This document shows positions 26,973 through 35,509 of a stretch of DNA of 64,000 nucleotides, piece by piece. Source of the DNA: Dyadobacter sp. UC 10 (GTDB lineage Bacteria > Bacteroidota > Bacteroidia > Cytophagales > Spirosomataceae). The DNA lies in the NCBI RefSeq assembly GCF_008369915.1, contig NZ_VSRN01000001.1, positions 2,016,001-2,080,000 of the forward strand, read 5' to 3'. A program made the translations under genes and the position numbers. The notes under the pieces were generated by a model. That model was not told the origin of the DNA. It searched no databases and was given only the letters and a program-made list of their open reading frames with translations. Numbering within the stretch: the stretch's first letter is position 1; the number at the start of each line of letters is the position of its first letter.

Positions 26973-27515
26973 TATTTGCTCGTCGCGGTTGTAATGATTG
27001 ATTTATAAGTAAAAGGGAAACAAAAAAGGCTCGAAATTTGGCCAGAATATGTGTCATTTCCAAACACGGTTTACTTTGAAATCATTCCCCCACCCTGCTA
27101 TTTATCGGCTGTTTTCAAAGGTTCATACCGCAAATATCCCGTTTAAGAATTTTTTGATTGACCCGCCCGATCTCGTATAGCTATTTTTGCCCTGGAACAC
27201 ACGACGAAAAGCGTCACCTCACAAACTTCAGCGTTCCGCCAGATCATTGCCAAGAAACAAATGTTCTATAAATAGTACAAATTAACTTTTTGTTACCATA
27301 TCAAAACAATGTATATACCGGCAACGCATCATTTATCATTATAGCAGCAAATGCGTGTTCCGGCAATACTGAAAATGTTAAATCGCGCCAGGTTGAAGGA
27401 TTTCGTAAGCGATTGGCGGCTAGTGATGTTAAAAGCCTATCAGAAGAATTAGAAAACTTTAAAGATTTACGGAGTTTCCTTAGTTTTTATCATTCGAATA
27501 TTTCAAATTTGTCGC
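26973..27515. other. Non-coding divergent region between arginine decarboxylase and the TetR gene
   Basis: No convincing gene is seen in these 543 bases. A perfect TAnnTTTG element (TATTTTTG, 27182-27189) with TTG at 27158-27160, 21 bases upstream, suggests a plus-strand promoter whose transcript would carry a leader of about 320 bases before the TetR start. An open frame inside it (27290-27589) runs into the TetR coding region out of frame and has no protein-like features. Operator palindromes for TetR were looked for and none was clear. Confidence 0.4.
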
Positions 27516-28142
27516 GTGAAAGATCGAATTATAAAATCAGCTTTAAATCTGTTTTGGCGCTATGGCATCAAAAGCGTGACAATGGATGACATTGCACGGG
27601 ATCTGGGCATTTCTAAAAGAACCATTTATCAGCATTATTCAGACAAGGAAGCGATACTGGCACTGGTAATCCAGGAAGAAATCAAGGCGCAGAAATGTGA
27701 TATGGAAAGGCTGGATTCAGAAGCTTCCAACCCGATTGAACAGATGATCTTCGCCTCCATTCAGATGCGCGAAATGATGGCCAATATGAGTCCTACTTTT
27801 TTATACGACCTTAAAAAGTATTATCCCGCGGCCTGGGAGTTGTTTCAAAACTATAAACATGAATTCATAATCAAGAACATCCGTGACAATCTGACAACTG
27901 GGATCGAACTTGGATTGTACCGGCCCGACATAGATGTGGAGATACTCTCACTGCTCCGCATCGAACAGGTTGTCATGGGCTTTGACCCAACCATTTTTAC
28001 TCCCAGGAAGTTTGATTTGATGCAGATCCAAATGCAATTCGTACATCATTTTCTGAGGGGCATTTTAACTGAAAAAGGATTTGAATATTATAACACCATA
28101 AAAGATAAATCAGCAATTGAAATCAATACCCATGAAAAATGA
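27516..28142 (+). CDS. TetR/AcrR family regulator of the RND efflux operon
   Basis: A 208-residue regulator that starts at GTG. The N-terminal helix-turn-helix (about residues 20-45, SVTMDDIARDLGISKRTIYQ) is a textbook TetR domain. The C-terminal ligand domain is variable. It is the first gene of a four-gene set with an outer-membrane TolC protein, a periplasmic adaptor and an RND pump, and probably represses that set in response to a small molecule. The TolC start lies within its last codons. Confidence 0.9.
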   Translation: MKDRIIKSALNLFWRYGIKSVTMDDIARDLGISKRTIYQHYSDKEAILALVIQEEIKAQKCDMERLDSEASNPIEQMIFASIQMREMMANMSPTFLYDLKKYYPAAWELFQNYKHEFIIKNIRDNLTTGIELGLYRPDIDVEILSLLRIEQVVMGFDPTIFTPRKFDLMQIQMQFVHHFLRGILTEKGFEYYNTIKDKSAIEINTHEK

Positions 28143-29508
28143 ACCGATCATGCGCCGCAGTCTGATACTGCTGGCGATCTTACTAAGTTATGTCCCGCTG
28201 TACGCGCAGGAAGAAAGTTTTTCTCTGAAACAGGCTGTGGATTACGCGATTAAGAATAATCTAAATGTCAAAAATGCGCAGTTGGATGCCGTTTCGGCTG
28301 AGGCGCGTATCGGGGAAACCAGGGCAGCCGGTCTGCCGCAGGTAAATGCAAATGTCAACCTCACAGATAACCTGATCATTCAAAGATTTTTTCTGCCCCC
28401 AGGTGAGTTCGGCGGCCCAGGCGTACCGGCTAATGCAGAACCTGTTGCAATCGAGTTTGGAGTGAGGTACCTCGGAACCGCTTCGGCTACTTTGAACCAG
28501 CTGATTTTCAACGGGTCTTATTTCATCGGTTTGAAGGCAGCCGCGACCTACCGGGAGCTGGCCAGCAAAAGTGTCACTTCTTCCAAAGTGTCTGTGGCAG
28601 AAGCTGTTTCAAAAGCTTACTACTCTGCGCAGGTGGCCGAAGAAAGAGCCAAGTTGCTGGATCTAAACATTGGTCGAGTGGATTCGCTGATTGCCGAAAC
28701 GAAAGTGATGAATGAGAGCGGATTTGTTGAATTACTGGACGTAAACCGGCTGGAAGTACAAGCCAACAATCTCCAGACAGAGCGGCAGAAAGTGCAGAAC
28801 CTGATTGAGCTGAGCTACGCATTGCTGAAATTTCAAATGGGGATGCCCGCTGGCGAAAGTATTAGGCTGACGGATGATATCAATGCAGTAAATATTGATT
28901 CCCTGAAATCCTCCTTCCCGGGCACGGAACTGAATTACAGCAACCGGATTGAATTTTCGCTGCTGGATACACAGGAAAAACTGGCAGGGTTGGATATCCG
29001 GAATGTACGCGCGGGATATCTTCCAAGTGTGTCGTTTAATGCAAGTTATGGTCACAACAATGGTAAGAGCACATTAGGCGATTTGTTCACTACAAGATGG
29101 TTCAATAATGCATTGATAGCATTGAATGTTAACATCCCGATTTTCGATGGTTTCACGAAAAAATATCAGTTGGACCAGAAGAAAATTGCACTGGACAAGA
29201 TCAAGAACAACCAGACGCTACTGAAACAATCCATCGACCTGGAAACTAACCAGGCGACGATCAATATCAAAAATGCTTTCGCTACGCTGGAAACACAGCA
29301 GCGCAACCTGCGACTTGCGGAGGAAATCGTCCGGGTTTCGAAGATCAAATACAAAGAAGGGGTAGGTTCTAATATCGAAGTAATAAATGCAGAGTCTTCT
29401 CTCAAAGAAGCGCAAACCAACTACTTCACAGCGCTTTATGATCTGATGATCGCGAAGGTAGATCTCAGCAGAGCAAAAGGAGAACTTTACTCGGAAGCAG
29501 GAAATTGA
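28132..29508 (+). CDS. TolC family outer-membrane efflux protein
   Basis: About 458 residues, with a signal peptide ending PLYAQ and two OEP repeats (FSLKQAVDYAIKNNLNVKNAQLD at the start, a second copy from about SLLDTQEKLAGLDIRNVRAGYLPSV). The long alpha-helical hairpins typical of TolC trimers are recognisable in VAEAVSKAYYSAQ and the final ESSLKEAQTNYFTALYDLMIAKVDL. It forms the outer-membrane exit duct for the RND pump downstream. The longest frame starts 15 bases earlier; ATG at 28132 or 28150 gives a better signal peptide and 28132 is used. Confidence 0.93.
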   Translation: MKNEPIMRRSLILLAILLSYVPLYAQEESFSLKQAVDYAIKNNLNVKNAQLDAVSAEARIGETRAAGLPQVNANVNLTDNLIIQRFFLPPGEFGGPGVPANAEPVAIEFGVRYLGTASATLNQLIFNGSYFIGLKAAATYRELASKSVTSSKVSVAEAVSKAYYSAQVAEERAKLLDLNIGRVDSLIAETKVMNESGFVELLDVNRLEVQANNLQTERQKVQNLIELSYALLKFQMGMPAGESIRLTDDINAVNIDSLKSSFPGTELNYSNRIEFSLLDTQEKLAGLDIRNVRAGYLPSVSFNASYGHNNGKSTLGDLFTTRWFNNALIALNVNIPIFDGFTKKYQLDQKKIALDKIKNNQTLLKQSIDLETNQATINIKNAFATLETQQRNLRLAEEIVRVSKIKYKEGVGSNIEVINAESSLKEAQTNYFTALYDLMIAKVDLSRAKGELYSEAGN

Positions 29509-29550
29509 CATTAACACTTACAAAATTTGAAACAGCTACTTACTAATATC

Positions 29551-30684
29551 ATGAAAAGACATATTTTGCTTATAGCCGCCCTGGCTACCATACTCGCTTC
29601 TTGCGGTGGCGAGAAAAAGAACGACCTGGCCGGAAAAAAAGAAGAACTCGCAAAACTGAAAACAGAGCAGGCCGAGAAGGAAAAGCAGATCAAGACGCTG
29701 GAGTCTGAGATCGCTAAACTGGACCCTAAAAAAGCCGCCGAGGCAAGAGTCAAACCTGTTTCTGTTGATACGCTTACCTCAGAAACATTCCGCCATTATG
29801 TGGAGCTGCAAGGTACTGTCGATGCTAAAAACAATGTAATGGTTACTCCTAAATCGGGAGGTGTAGTTGTGGCCATGAATGTTAAGGAAGGTGATTATGT
29901 GAAAGCAGGGACCGTCATCGGAAAAATTGACAACAGCCTTTTGACCGAATCACTGGAAGAACTGAAGACCCAGCTGAGCCTTGCTAATACGCTTTATGAG
30001 AAACAAAAAAATCTCTGGGACCAGAAAATCGGTACTGAACTTCAATTTCTTCAGGCAAAGAACAACAAGGAGTCCCTGGAAAGAAGGATGAGCACACTGA
30101 ATACGCAGTTGTCGCAAACCAATATCGTTTCTCCGATGGCCGGAGTGGTGGATATGGTGAATGTGAAAGTGGGCGAAATGGCTTCCCCCGGGATGGGTGT
30201 TGTCAGGATTGTCAACCTGAGCAACCTGAAAGTATCCGCGAAAGTATCTGATACCTATGCTGCGAGCGTCAAAAAAGGGGATGAAGTGATCGTGAAGTTT
30301 CCTGACCTGAAAAAGGAATACAAGGCAAGGGTTTCTTTTGTAAGCACAGCTGTCGATCCGCTTTCCAGGACTTTCACGATTGAGGCCAACCTTCCTTCTG
30401 ACAGGGATATCAAACCTAATATGATGGCCAATGTCCAGATCAATGATGCTACGAAGAAGAATGCGCTGGCCATTGATCAGAATTACGTCCAAAGCACTGA
30501 AAAAGGGAATGTGGTATATGTGGCGGTAGCAGAAGGAAACAAAAAGATCGCCAAAGCCCGCGATGTCAAAACCGGTTTGAGCTACAACGGCAAGATCGAA
30601 ATTCTTTCAGGACTATCCGCCGGCGACCAGCTGATCACGCTGGGTTACCAGGAAGTATCTGACGGACAACCTATCAGTTATTAA
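29551..30684 (+). CDS. RND efflux periplasmic adaptor subunit (HlyD/MexA type), lipoprotein
   Basis: About 377 residues. The ATG at 29551 is preferred over an upstream TTG because it opens a lipoprotein signal ending LASC (lipidated Cys18). A Lys/Glu-rich coiled coil (about 25-55) comes before the first lipoyl half (VELQGTVDAKNNVMVTPK), followed by an alpha-helical hairpin (about 125-170), the second lipoyl half (IVSPMAGVVDMVNVKVGE) and beta-barrel and membrane-proximal domains. It should bridge the RND pump and the TolC duct. An extra N-terminal coiled coil after the lipid anchor is a common Bacteroidota variation. Confidence 0.93.
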   Translation: MKRHILLIAALATILASCGGEKKNDLAGKKEELAKLKTEQAEKEKQIKTLESEIAKLDPKKAAEARVKPVSVDTLTSETFRHYVELQGTVDAKNNVMVTPKSGGVVVAMNVKEGDYVKAGTVIGKIDNSLLTESLEELKTQLSLANTLYEKQKNLWDQKIGTELQFLQAKNNKESLERRMSTLNTQLSQTNIVSPMAGVVDMVNVKVGEMASPGMGVVRIVNLSNLKVSAKVSDTYAASVKKGDEVIVKFPDLKKEYKARVSFVSTAVDPLSRTFTIEANLPSDRDIKPNMMANVQINDATKKNALAIDQNYVQSTEKGNVVYVAVAEGNKKIAKARDVKTGLSYNGKIEILSGLSAGDQLITLGYQEVSDGQPISY

Positions 30685-30699
30685 AAGGCAGCGTGGCGG

Positions 30700-30780
30700 C
30701 GGTAAGTCATTATTGTCATTCATAGTCATTAATTGACAATTACCGTCTGATGCATTCAATCAATCATTCATTGAGTCATT
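30700..30780. repeat. GTCATT-rich low-complexity spacer
   Basis: Between the adaptor and pump genes, GTCATT recurs at about 30706, 30715, 30725 and 30775, with ATTGTCA/TGACAAT complements that can form a small hairpin. Part of the common intergenic repeat chatter of Bacteroidota; it may slow translation coupling or do nothing. Confidence 0.4.
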
Positions 30781-30793
30781 CAAAATTGATCAC

Positions 30794-33700
30794 ATGAAAT
30801 TCAACGAATATAAAACCCTTGGGTTTACCAACTGGTGCGTAGAGAACAGGACGACGATCTACATCTTTACGTTCATCATCACGTTGGCCGGGTTCATGGT
30901 TTACAATAACCTGCCCAAAGAGCAGTTCCCCGATATCAAAATACCGCAGATCTACATTAACACTGTGTATTTCGGAACTGCCCCTGCTGATATCGAAAAT
31001 ACAATTAACAAGCCTATTGAAAAGCAGCTTAAATCGCTGAATGGGGTCAAGAAGATCAAGTCTAATGCATTGCAGGATGTATCTGTGATCCTGGTTGAGT
31101 TTACGCCCGATGTAGCAGTGGAGGTAGCATTGCAGCGGGTCCGGGATGCGGTCGATAAGGCCAAAACCGATCTGCCACAAAACCTCGATTCGGGACCTAC
31201 GGCCCAGGACGTGAACTTTTCCGAGTTCCCGATCATGAACGTGAACATTGCAGGAAATTATTCACTGAAACAATTAAAGCAGTATGCAGAAGATTTACAG
31301 GACGGAATAGAGGCACTGCCGGAAATCACCCGTGTAGACATCCTCGGAGCATTGAACCGCGAGATACAGATCAATGTAAACCTCGATCGCATGCGTTCCA
31401 CCGGATTGACTTTTTATGATATCCAAACTGCAATTCAGGGTGAAAACATCAATATTTCGGGTGGTGAGCTGAATGTTGACGGTGTGAGAAGAACGCTGCG
31501 TGTGAAAGGTGAGTATACCAATGTAGCTGACATGGCCGATATCCGCATCCGTACGTCAACGGGCGCGACAGTGCGGCTTGGCGATGTAGCCGATGTACGG
31601 GATGATTTCGAAGAACAGCAGGATTTTGCCCGTTTGGCCAATAAATCGGTTATTACGCTGAACGTGATCAAACGTTCGGGAGAAAACCTGGTGGATGCTG
31701 CCGACAAGATAGAAGCGACAATCGCCGATTACCAAGAGAACCGGTTCCCTCAGGGACTCGATATTAAGATCACTGCCGATCAATCTATCCAGACTAGGGC
31801 CGATCTGCACGATCTGATCAATACGGTTATACTCGGATTTATATTCGTGGTAATGGTACTGATGTTTTTCATGGGTGTGCGCGATGCCATTTTCGTTGGG
31901 CTGTCGGTACCACTGTCCGCATTGGTCGCATTTGTAATGATGCCAATTATTGGTCCGCTTGTTGGAACCGAATTTACACTGAATACCATCGTACTTTTTG
32001 CATTCCTGCTGGGTATTGGTCTGGTTGTGGATGATGCGATTGTGGTAATAGAGAATACACACCGGCTTTTCAACCAACACAAGGACTGGACGATCCAACA
32101 AGCTGTGAAGGCTGCGGCAGGTGAGGTATTTATTCCCGTACTATCAGGAACGCTTACCACCATCGCACCATTCTTCCCGCTTCTCTTCTGGACAGGGATA
32201 GTCGGGGAATTTATGAAATTCATGCCGCTGACGCTGATTATCACGCTCGGAGCGTCTTTGTTTGTCGCCTATGTAATGAACCCGGTTTTCGCGGTTTCCT
32301 TTATGGGTCGCCACGATGACGAGAAAGAAGCGCACGACACCAGTTTCAAAGCAATCCGCAGACCTGTGATTATACTGGTTGTTGCAGCGGTAATAGGCTA
32401 CCTGATCGACCGCGGTATTGGTAACTTCCTGGTAATGATATTGATCCTATGGATTTTTAATCACTATATTCTGACACCAAGAATACTGGTCCCATTCCAG
32501 GACCGCTTGCTTCCGGCACTGAAAAACAACTACCGCAAACTGATCGACTGGCTGCTTCGCGGCTGGCGGCCTGTTATCGCGATCGTCAGCATGCTCGTAT
32601 TGCTGGTTGCAACGTTTATTATCACCGGTATAGCCCAGCCCAAGGTTTTGTTTTTCCCAAGCGGTGACCCTGATTATGTTTACGTTTATAACAAAATGCC
32701 AATCGGAACGGATGCGAGAGTAACTGATTCTGTAACCAAGATCATTGAAAAAAGGGTTTTTGATGTTCTGGAAAAAGAGAAAGCAATGGACATGGTGAAC
32801 TCCGTCATTGCTAACGTTGGTAAAAACGCGGGTGACCCATATAACCCCGACCGCTCTGCAACGCCGCACAAATCCAAAGTTACCGTCGCATTTGTGTACG
32901 GAACCGAACGAGGCGGCAGATCATCAGAAGCGATCCTCCGGAAAATACGGGCGGCTGTTACAGGCATTCCGGGCGCAGAAATATCGGTTGAACGTGAAGC
33001 AGTAGGTCCGCCAACCGGTAAGCCGATTTCTATTGAAATTTCGGGAGATGAGTTCGAGCAGCTGCAGGCACTGGAAAAAACCGTCCTGAAACGTGTTGAA
33101 GACTCAGGCATAGAAGGGATTGACCAGCTTCGCTCCGACCTGGTTACCAACAAGCCAGAGATCGTCATCGACATTGATCGTGAAAAGGCGCAGCGCGAGG
33201 GGATCAGCTCCCAACAAATCGCCCTGGCCGTGCGGACGGCATTATTCGGTCTGGAAGTTTCCAAATTCCGGGACGATAAAGACGAATATCCGATTATGGT
33301 AAGACTGGAAAAGGATGATCGCGAGCAAATTGAAAAGTTGTTGAGCCTCAATGTGGTTTACCGTGATATGAATATGGGGGGTGCGTTGCGCCAGGTCCCG
33401 ATCACTTCGGTCGCGAATATCCACTACTCAACCACTTTCAGCCAGATCAACCGGCAGGACCAGCAACGCATCGTGACGCTTGGTTCTGACGTATTGCCAG
33501 GGTACAACGCAAATGAAATCGTAGCCCAGATCCAGACACTTATCGAAGATATGGATGTACCTAACGGCTACACGATCAAAATGGGCGGAGAACAGGAAGA
33601 GCAGGCCGAATCCATGGCCTTTCTTGGAACGGCATTCGGAGCAGCGATCATGCTGATTTACCTGATCCTCGCTACACAGTTCAACTCGGTCGTGAAACCA

Positions 33701-34225
33701 TTCATTATCTTCTTCACAATCGTTCTCTCGCTGATCGGGGTATTACTCGGTTTTGTGATCTTCAATAAAGACTTTTCGGTGATCATGTCAGGTGTAGGTA
33801 TTATCGCGCTAGCTGGAATTGTAGTTAAAAACGGTATCCTTCTGATTGAGTTTATTGAAGAGCTCCGCGGCAGGGGCTACCCTATGCGTGAGGCGATCAT
33901 TGAAGGTGGTGCGATCCGTTTAACGCCGGTATTGCTTACTGCATCGGCTGCTGTACTCGGTCTGGTGCCGCTTGCACTGGGTATTACGGTCGATTTCGTC
34001 GGCTTGTTCCGTGACCTTGAACCGCATCTGATCATCGGCGGCCCGAGCTCGATTTTCTGGAATATTCTGGCCTGGACAATCATTTTCGGTCTCACATTCT
34101 CGACTATACTTACATTGATCCTTGTCCCCTGTATGTATTACGTAAACGAAAGAGTGCGCGACAAATGGTTCAGAAAAGGCCAGCCTGAGGTCGTGAATCC
34201 AAACTGGCAAAACGAAACGATTTAG
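30794..34225 (+). CDS. RND efflux pump permease subunit (AcrB/HAE1 type)
   Basis: A 1143-residue inner-membrane pump with the two-fold RND layout: TM1 near residue 20-37, a large periplasmic loop, six membrane helices, a cytoplasmic-facing region, TM7, a second periplasmic loop and five further helices. Motif LGIGLVVDDAIVVIENT gives the pair of aspartates of TM4 that carry the proton relay. The protein is somewhat longer than AcrB (about 1050) because of an extra segment in the middle (around 500-570, with additional hydrophobic stretches). Substrate type (drug or other hydrophobic compound) is inferred from HAE1-like character, not known. It is the last gene of the operon. Confidence 0.95.
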   Translation: MKFNEYKTLGFTNWCVENRTTIYIFTFIITLAGFMVYNNLPKEQFPDIKIPQIYINTVYFGTAPADIENTINKPIEKQLKSLNGVKKIKSNALQDVSVILVEFTPDVAVEVALQRVRDAVDKAKTDLPQNLDSGPTAQDVNFSEFPIMNVNIAGNYSLKQLKQYAEDLQDGIEALPEITRVDILGALNREIQINVNLDRMRSTGLTFYDIQTAIQGENINISGGELNVDGVRRTLRVKGEYTNVADMADIRIRTSTGATVRLGDVADVRDDFEEQQDFARLANKSVITLNVIKRSGENLVDAADKIEATIADYQENRFPQGLDIKITADQSIQTRADLHDLINTVILGFIFVVMVLMFFMGVRDAIFVGLSVPLSALVAFVMMPIIGPLVGTEFTLNTIVLFAFLLGIGLVVDDAIVVIENTHRLFNQHKDWTIQQAVKAAAGEVFIPVLSGTLTTIAPFFPLLFWTGIVGEFMKFMPLTLIITLGASLFVAYVMNPVFAVSFMGRHDDEKEAHDTSFKAIRRPVIILVVAAVIGYLIDRGIGNFLVMILILWIFNHYILTPRILVPFQDRLLPALKNNYRKLIDWLLRGWRPVIAIVSMLVLLVATFIITGIAQPKVLFFPSGDPDYVYVYNKMPIGTDARVTDSVTKIIEKRVFDVLEKEKAMDMVNSVIANVGKNAGDPYNPDRSATPHKSKVTVAFVYGTERGGRSSEAILRKIRAAVTGIPGAEISVEREAVGPPTGKPISIEISGDEFEQLQALEKTVLKRVEDSGIEGIDQLRSDLVTNKPEIVIDIDREKAQREGISSQQIALAVRTALFGLEVSKFRDDKDEYPIMVRLEKDDREQIEKLLSLNVVYRDMNMGGALRQVPITSVANIHYSTTFSQINRQDQQRIVTLGSDVLPGYNANEIVAQIQTLIEDMDVPNGYTIKMGGEQEEQAESMAFLGTAFGAAIMLIYLILATQFNSVVKPFIIFFTIVLSLIGVLLGFVIFNKDFSVIMSGVGIIALAGIVVKNGILLIEFIEELRGRGYPMREAIIEGGAIRLTPVLLTASAAVLGLVPLALGITVDFVGLFRDLEPHLIIGGPSSIFWNILAWTIIFGLTFSTILTLILVPCMYYVNERVRDKWFRKGQPEVVNPNWQNETI

Positions 34226-34233
34226 AAAATCAT

Positions 34234-34288
34234 GGATTATTGTCTGTTTCCGGCCACATTTTTTAATGCCGGGAATAGACAATAATCC
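34234..34288 (+). terminator. Hairpin terminator after the RND operon
   Basis: A long stem, 34234-34254 against 34268-34288, with near-perfect complementarity (GGATTATTGTCT against AGACAATAATCC, then CCGGC/GCCGG) and an A/T-rich loop. A T-tract is present only in the loop, so it may stop transcription by a mixed or Rho-assisted mechanism. Confidence 0.6.
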
Positions 34289-34372
34289 AAAACATTTATA
34301 CATTTGCAACCCCAAACAACGGGGCCACCGGCATGAAAAAAGGCATTAACCAGCCTTTGATCAGCAAATTTT

Positions 34373-34446
34373 CGGGATGTAGCGCAGCCCGGTAGCGCAC
34401 TAGCATGGGGTGCTAGGGGTCGCAAGTTCGAATCTTGTCATCCCGA
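34373..34446 (+). tRNA. tRNA-Pro (anticodon GGG)
   Basis: Acceptor arms CGGGATG (34373-34379) and CATCCCG (34439-34445) pair. The D arm reads GCGC..GCGC, the anticodon stem CTAGC/GCTAG encloses ATGGGGT with anticodon GGG, which reads CCC/CCU proline codons, and the T loop is TTCGAAT. No CCA is encoded, so it is added after transcription. A hairpin terminator follows. Confidence 0.95.
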
Positions 34447-34454
34447 CATTGATT

Positions 34455-34493
34455 AACAGGCTTTTAAGTGTAACAACTTGAAAGCCTGTTTTT
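34455..34493 (+). terminator. Terminator after tRNA-Pro
   Basis: AACAGGCTTT at 34455-34464 pairs with AAAGCCTGTT at 34481-34490, extended by AAG/CTT inside, and is followed by TTTG. Confidence 0.8.
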
Positions 34494-34911
34494 GTTTAGT
34501 CGAACATTTTTTGTGACATTCTTTTAGTTAGGGCATACTCGGAAACTATTCGCTAGAAAATTTAATGGGCCACATACATTTCGTAGGGCAACTTTGGGAG
34601 ATTTGAACAAGTTCAGTTCTGAGGCGGTCATTAGGTCAACGACACATATGAGGTAGATTGTGACCGATAGTCAGGAAATAGCGGCTTTCATACGGGGCCG
34701 ATGAAGAGAGAATGATTCTACGCCCAATATCTTAAGGAATTAACCAGAATATAAACGTCCTTTTCCCTTCGTTACATCTAGCAATTGCCGCTTAATAGAT
34801 TGTCTTGTTTTGCCATTCCTATTCATGTAACTTGTGGGAATACGACTTCTAACCTTACATGTAATATGAAATATGCTGAGGGTGAATTTCACGTTGCCGT
34901 CCCTAGACACG
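34494..34911. other. Non-coding stretch downstream of tRNA-Pro
   Basis: No gene, RNA structure or clear repeat is visible in these roughly 420 bases on either strand; frames are short and do not resemble proteins. Sequence texture (frequent stops, little codon bias) is unlike the neighbouring genes and could be decayed or recently acquired DNA next to a tRNA. No duplicated tRNA 3' end was found to prove an attachment site. Confidence 0.4.
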
Positions 34912-35226
34912 CTAAGTCAGCAGCGACAATGATTTGCAATCCCTTTTAAGCTTGTTAAGCAACTCCCTCGCTTGTTCAGCCCCGTCTTCCCTCTGGTTCA
35001 AAAGTTCTTCTACCTCTTTGACCGTTAGTTCGTGCGCCTCACGCTTCTGCGTTTCGAGTTCCGCTCGGTCAGGATCTTTATAGTAAATACTATTAACCCT
35101 TGCCGTAAGTTCCGGACTGAGCTGCCGGGCAATACGGAATTTGAGAGCGCTTTCTTCTAGTCTGCTTCTTTCGTTGTAATTGCTGATGGCCACTGCGATG
35201 CTTATTGCCGTTGAGAGCAACAGCAA
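34912..35226 (-). CDS. Small membrane protein with coiled coil, doubtful start
   Basis: The frame encodes about 104 residues with a hydrophobic N-terminus (LLLLSTAISIAVAIS) and a Lys/Glu/Arg-rich, probably coiled-coil remainder (EELLNQREDGAEQARELLNKL). The longest frame starts at a TTG; the in-frame stop is only about 30 bases upstream and no good ATG exists before the hydrophobic segment. I do not recognise the family. It lies alone in the sparsely coding region after tRNA-Pro and could be a real small inner-membrane protein or a remnant of a longer gene. Confidence 0.4.
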   Translation of the reverse strand: MLLLSTAISIAVAISNYNERSRLEESALKFRIARQLSPELTARVNSIYYKDPDRAELETQKREAHELTVKEVEELLNQREDGAEQARELLNKLKRDCKSLSLLT

Positions 35227-35509
35227 TACTACGGAGATAATAAAGCCCTTCGATTATAGTATAGGAATCGCGCTTTTTTGTAGTTTTTACCTGAGACGAT
35301 GGGAAAATATACAATAAATGGTGAGACTATTTTTTGGCATTTACAGAAGAAAGCGAGAATCGTTTGTTTAAGTCAATGGAGGCAAATTGGTGATGCTATC
35401 TAAGGGAGGCTAATGGATTCAGTGCTATTAAGCGTAAACGTGTGCTGACAGAATTTGCCAAGCTTCGAAGCCATTTGTGTGAGCAATATAGCTGAACAAG
35501 AAGTTGAAC
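35227..35509. other. Non-coding gap
   Basis: 283 bases with no gene seen on either strand; frames are short. The stretch lies downstream of the minus-strand propeller gene and upstream of the small membrane protein, so it should contain the 3' end signals of the former and any promoter of the latter; no clear hairpin or TAnnTTTG element was found. Confidence 0.4.

Noticed and set aside
27290-27589. A 99-residue frame before and into the TetR gene
   Set aside because: It continues out of frame through the TetR coding sequence, has no signal or domain, and the TetR frame is clearly the true one there.
30700-30780. GTCATT repeats as a regulatory operator array
   Set aside because: The copies are degenerate and unevenly spaced, and similar words are common between Bacteroidota genes.
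34373-34446. tRNA-Pro as an integrated-element attachment site
   Set aside because: No second copy of the tRNA 3' end, no integrase and no mobile genes were found in the window, so this is kept only as a weak possibility in the findings.
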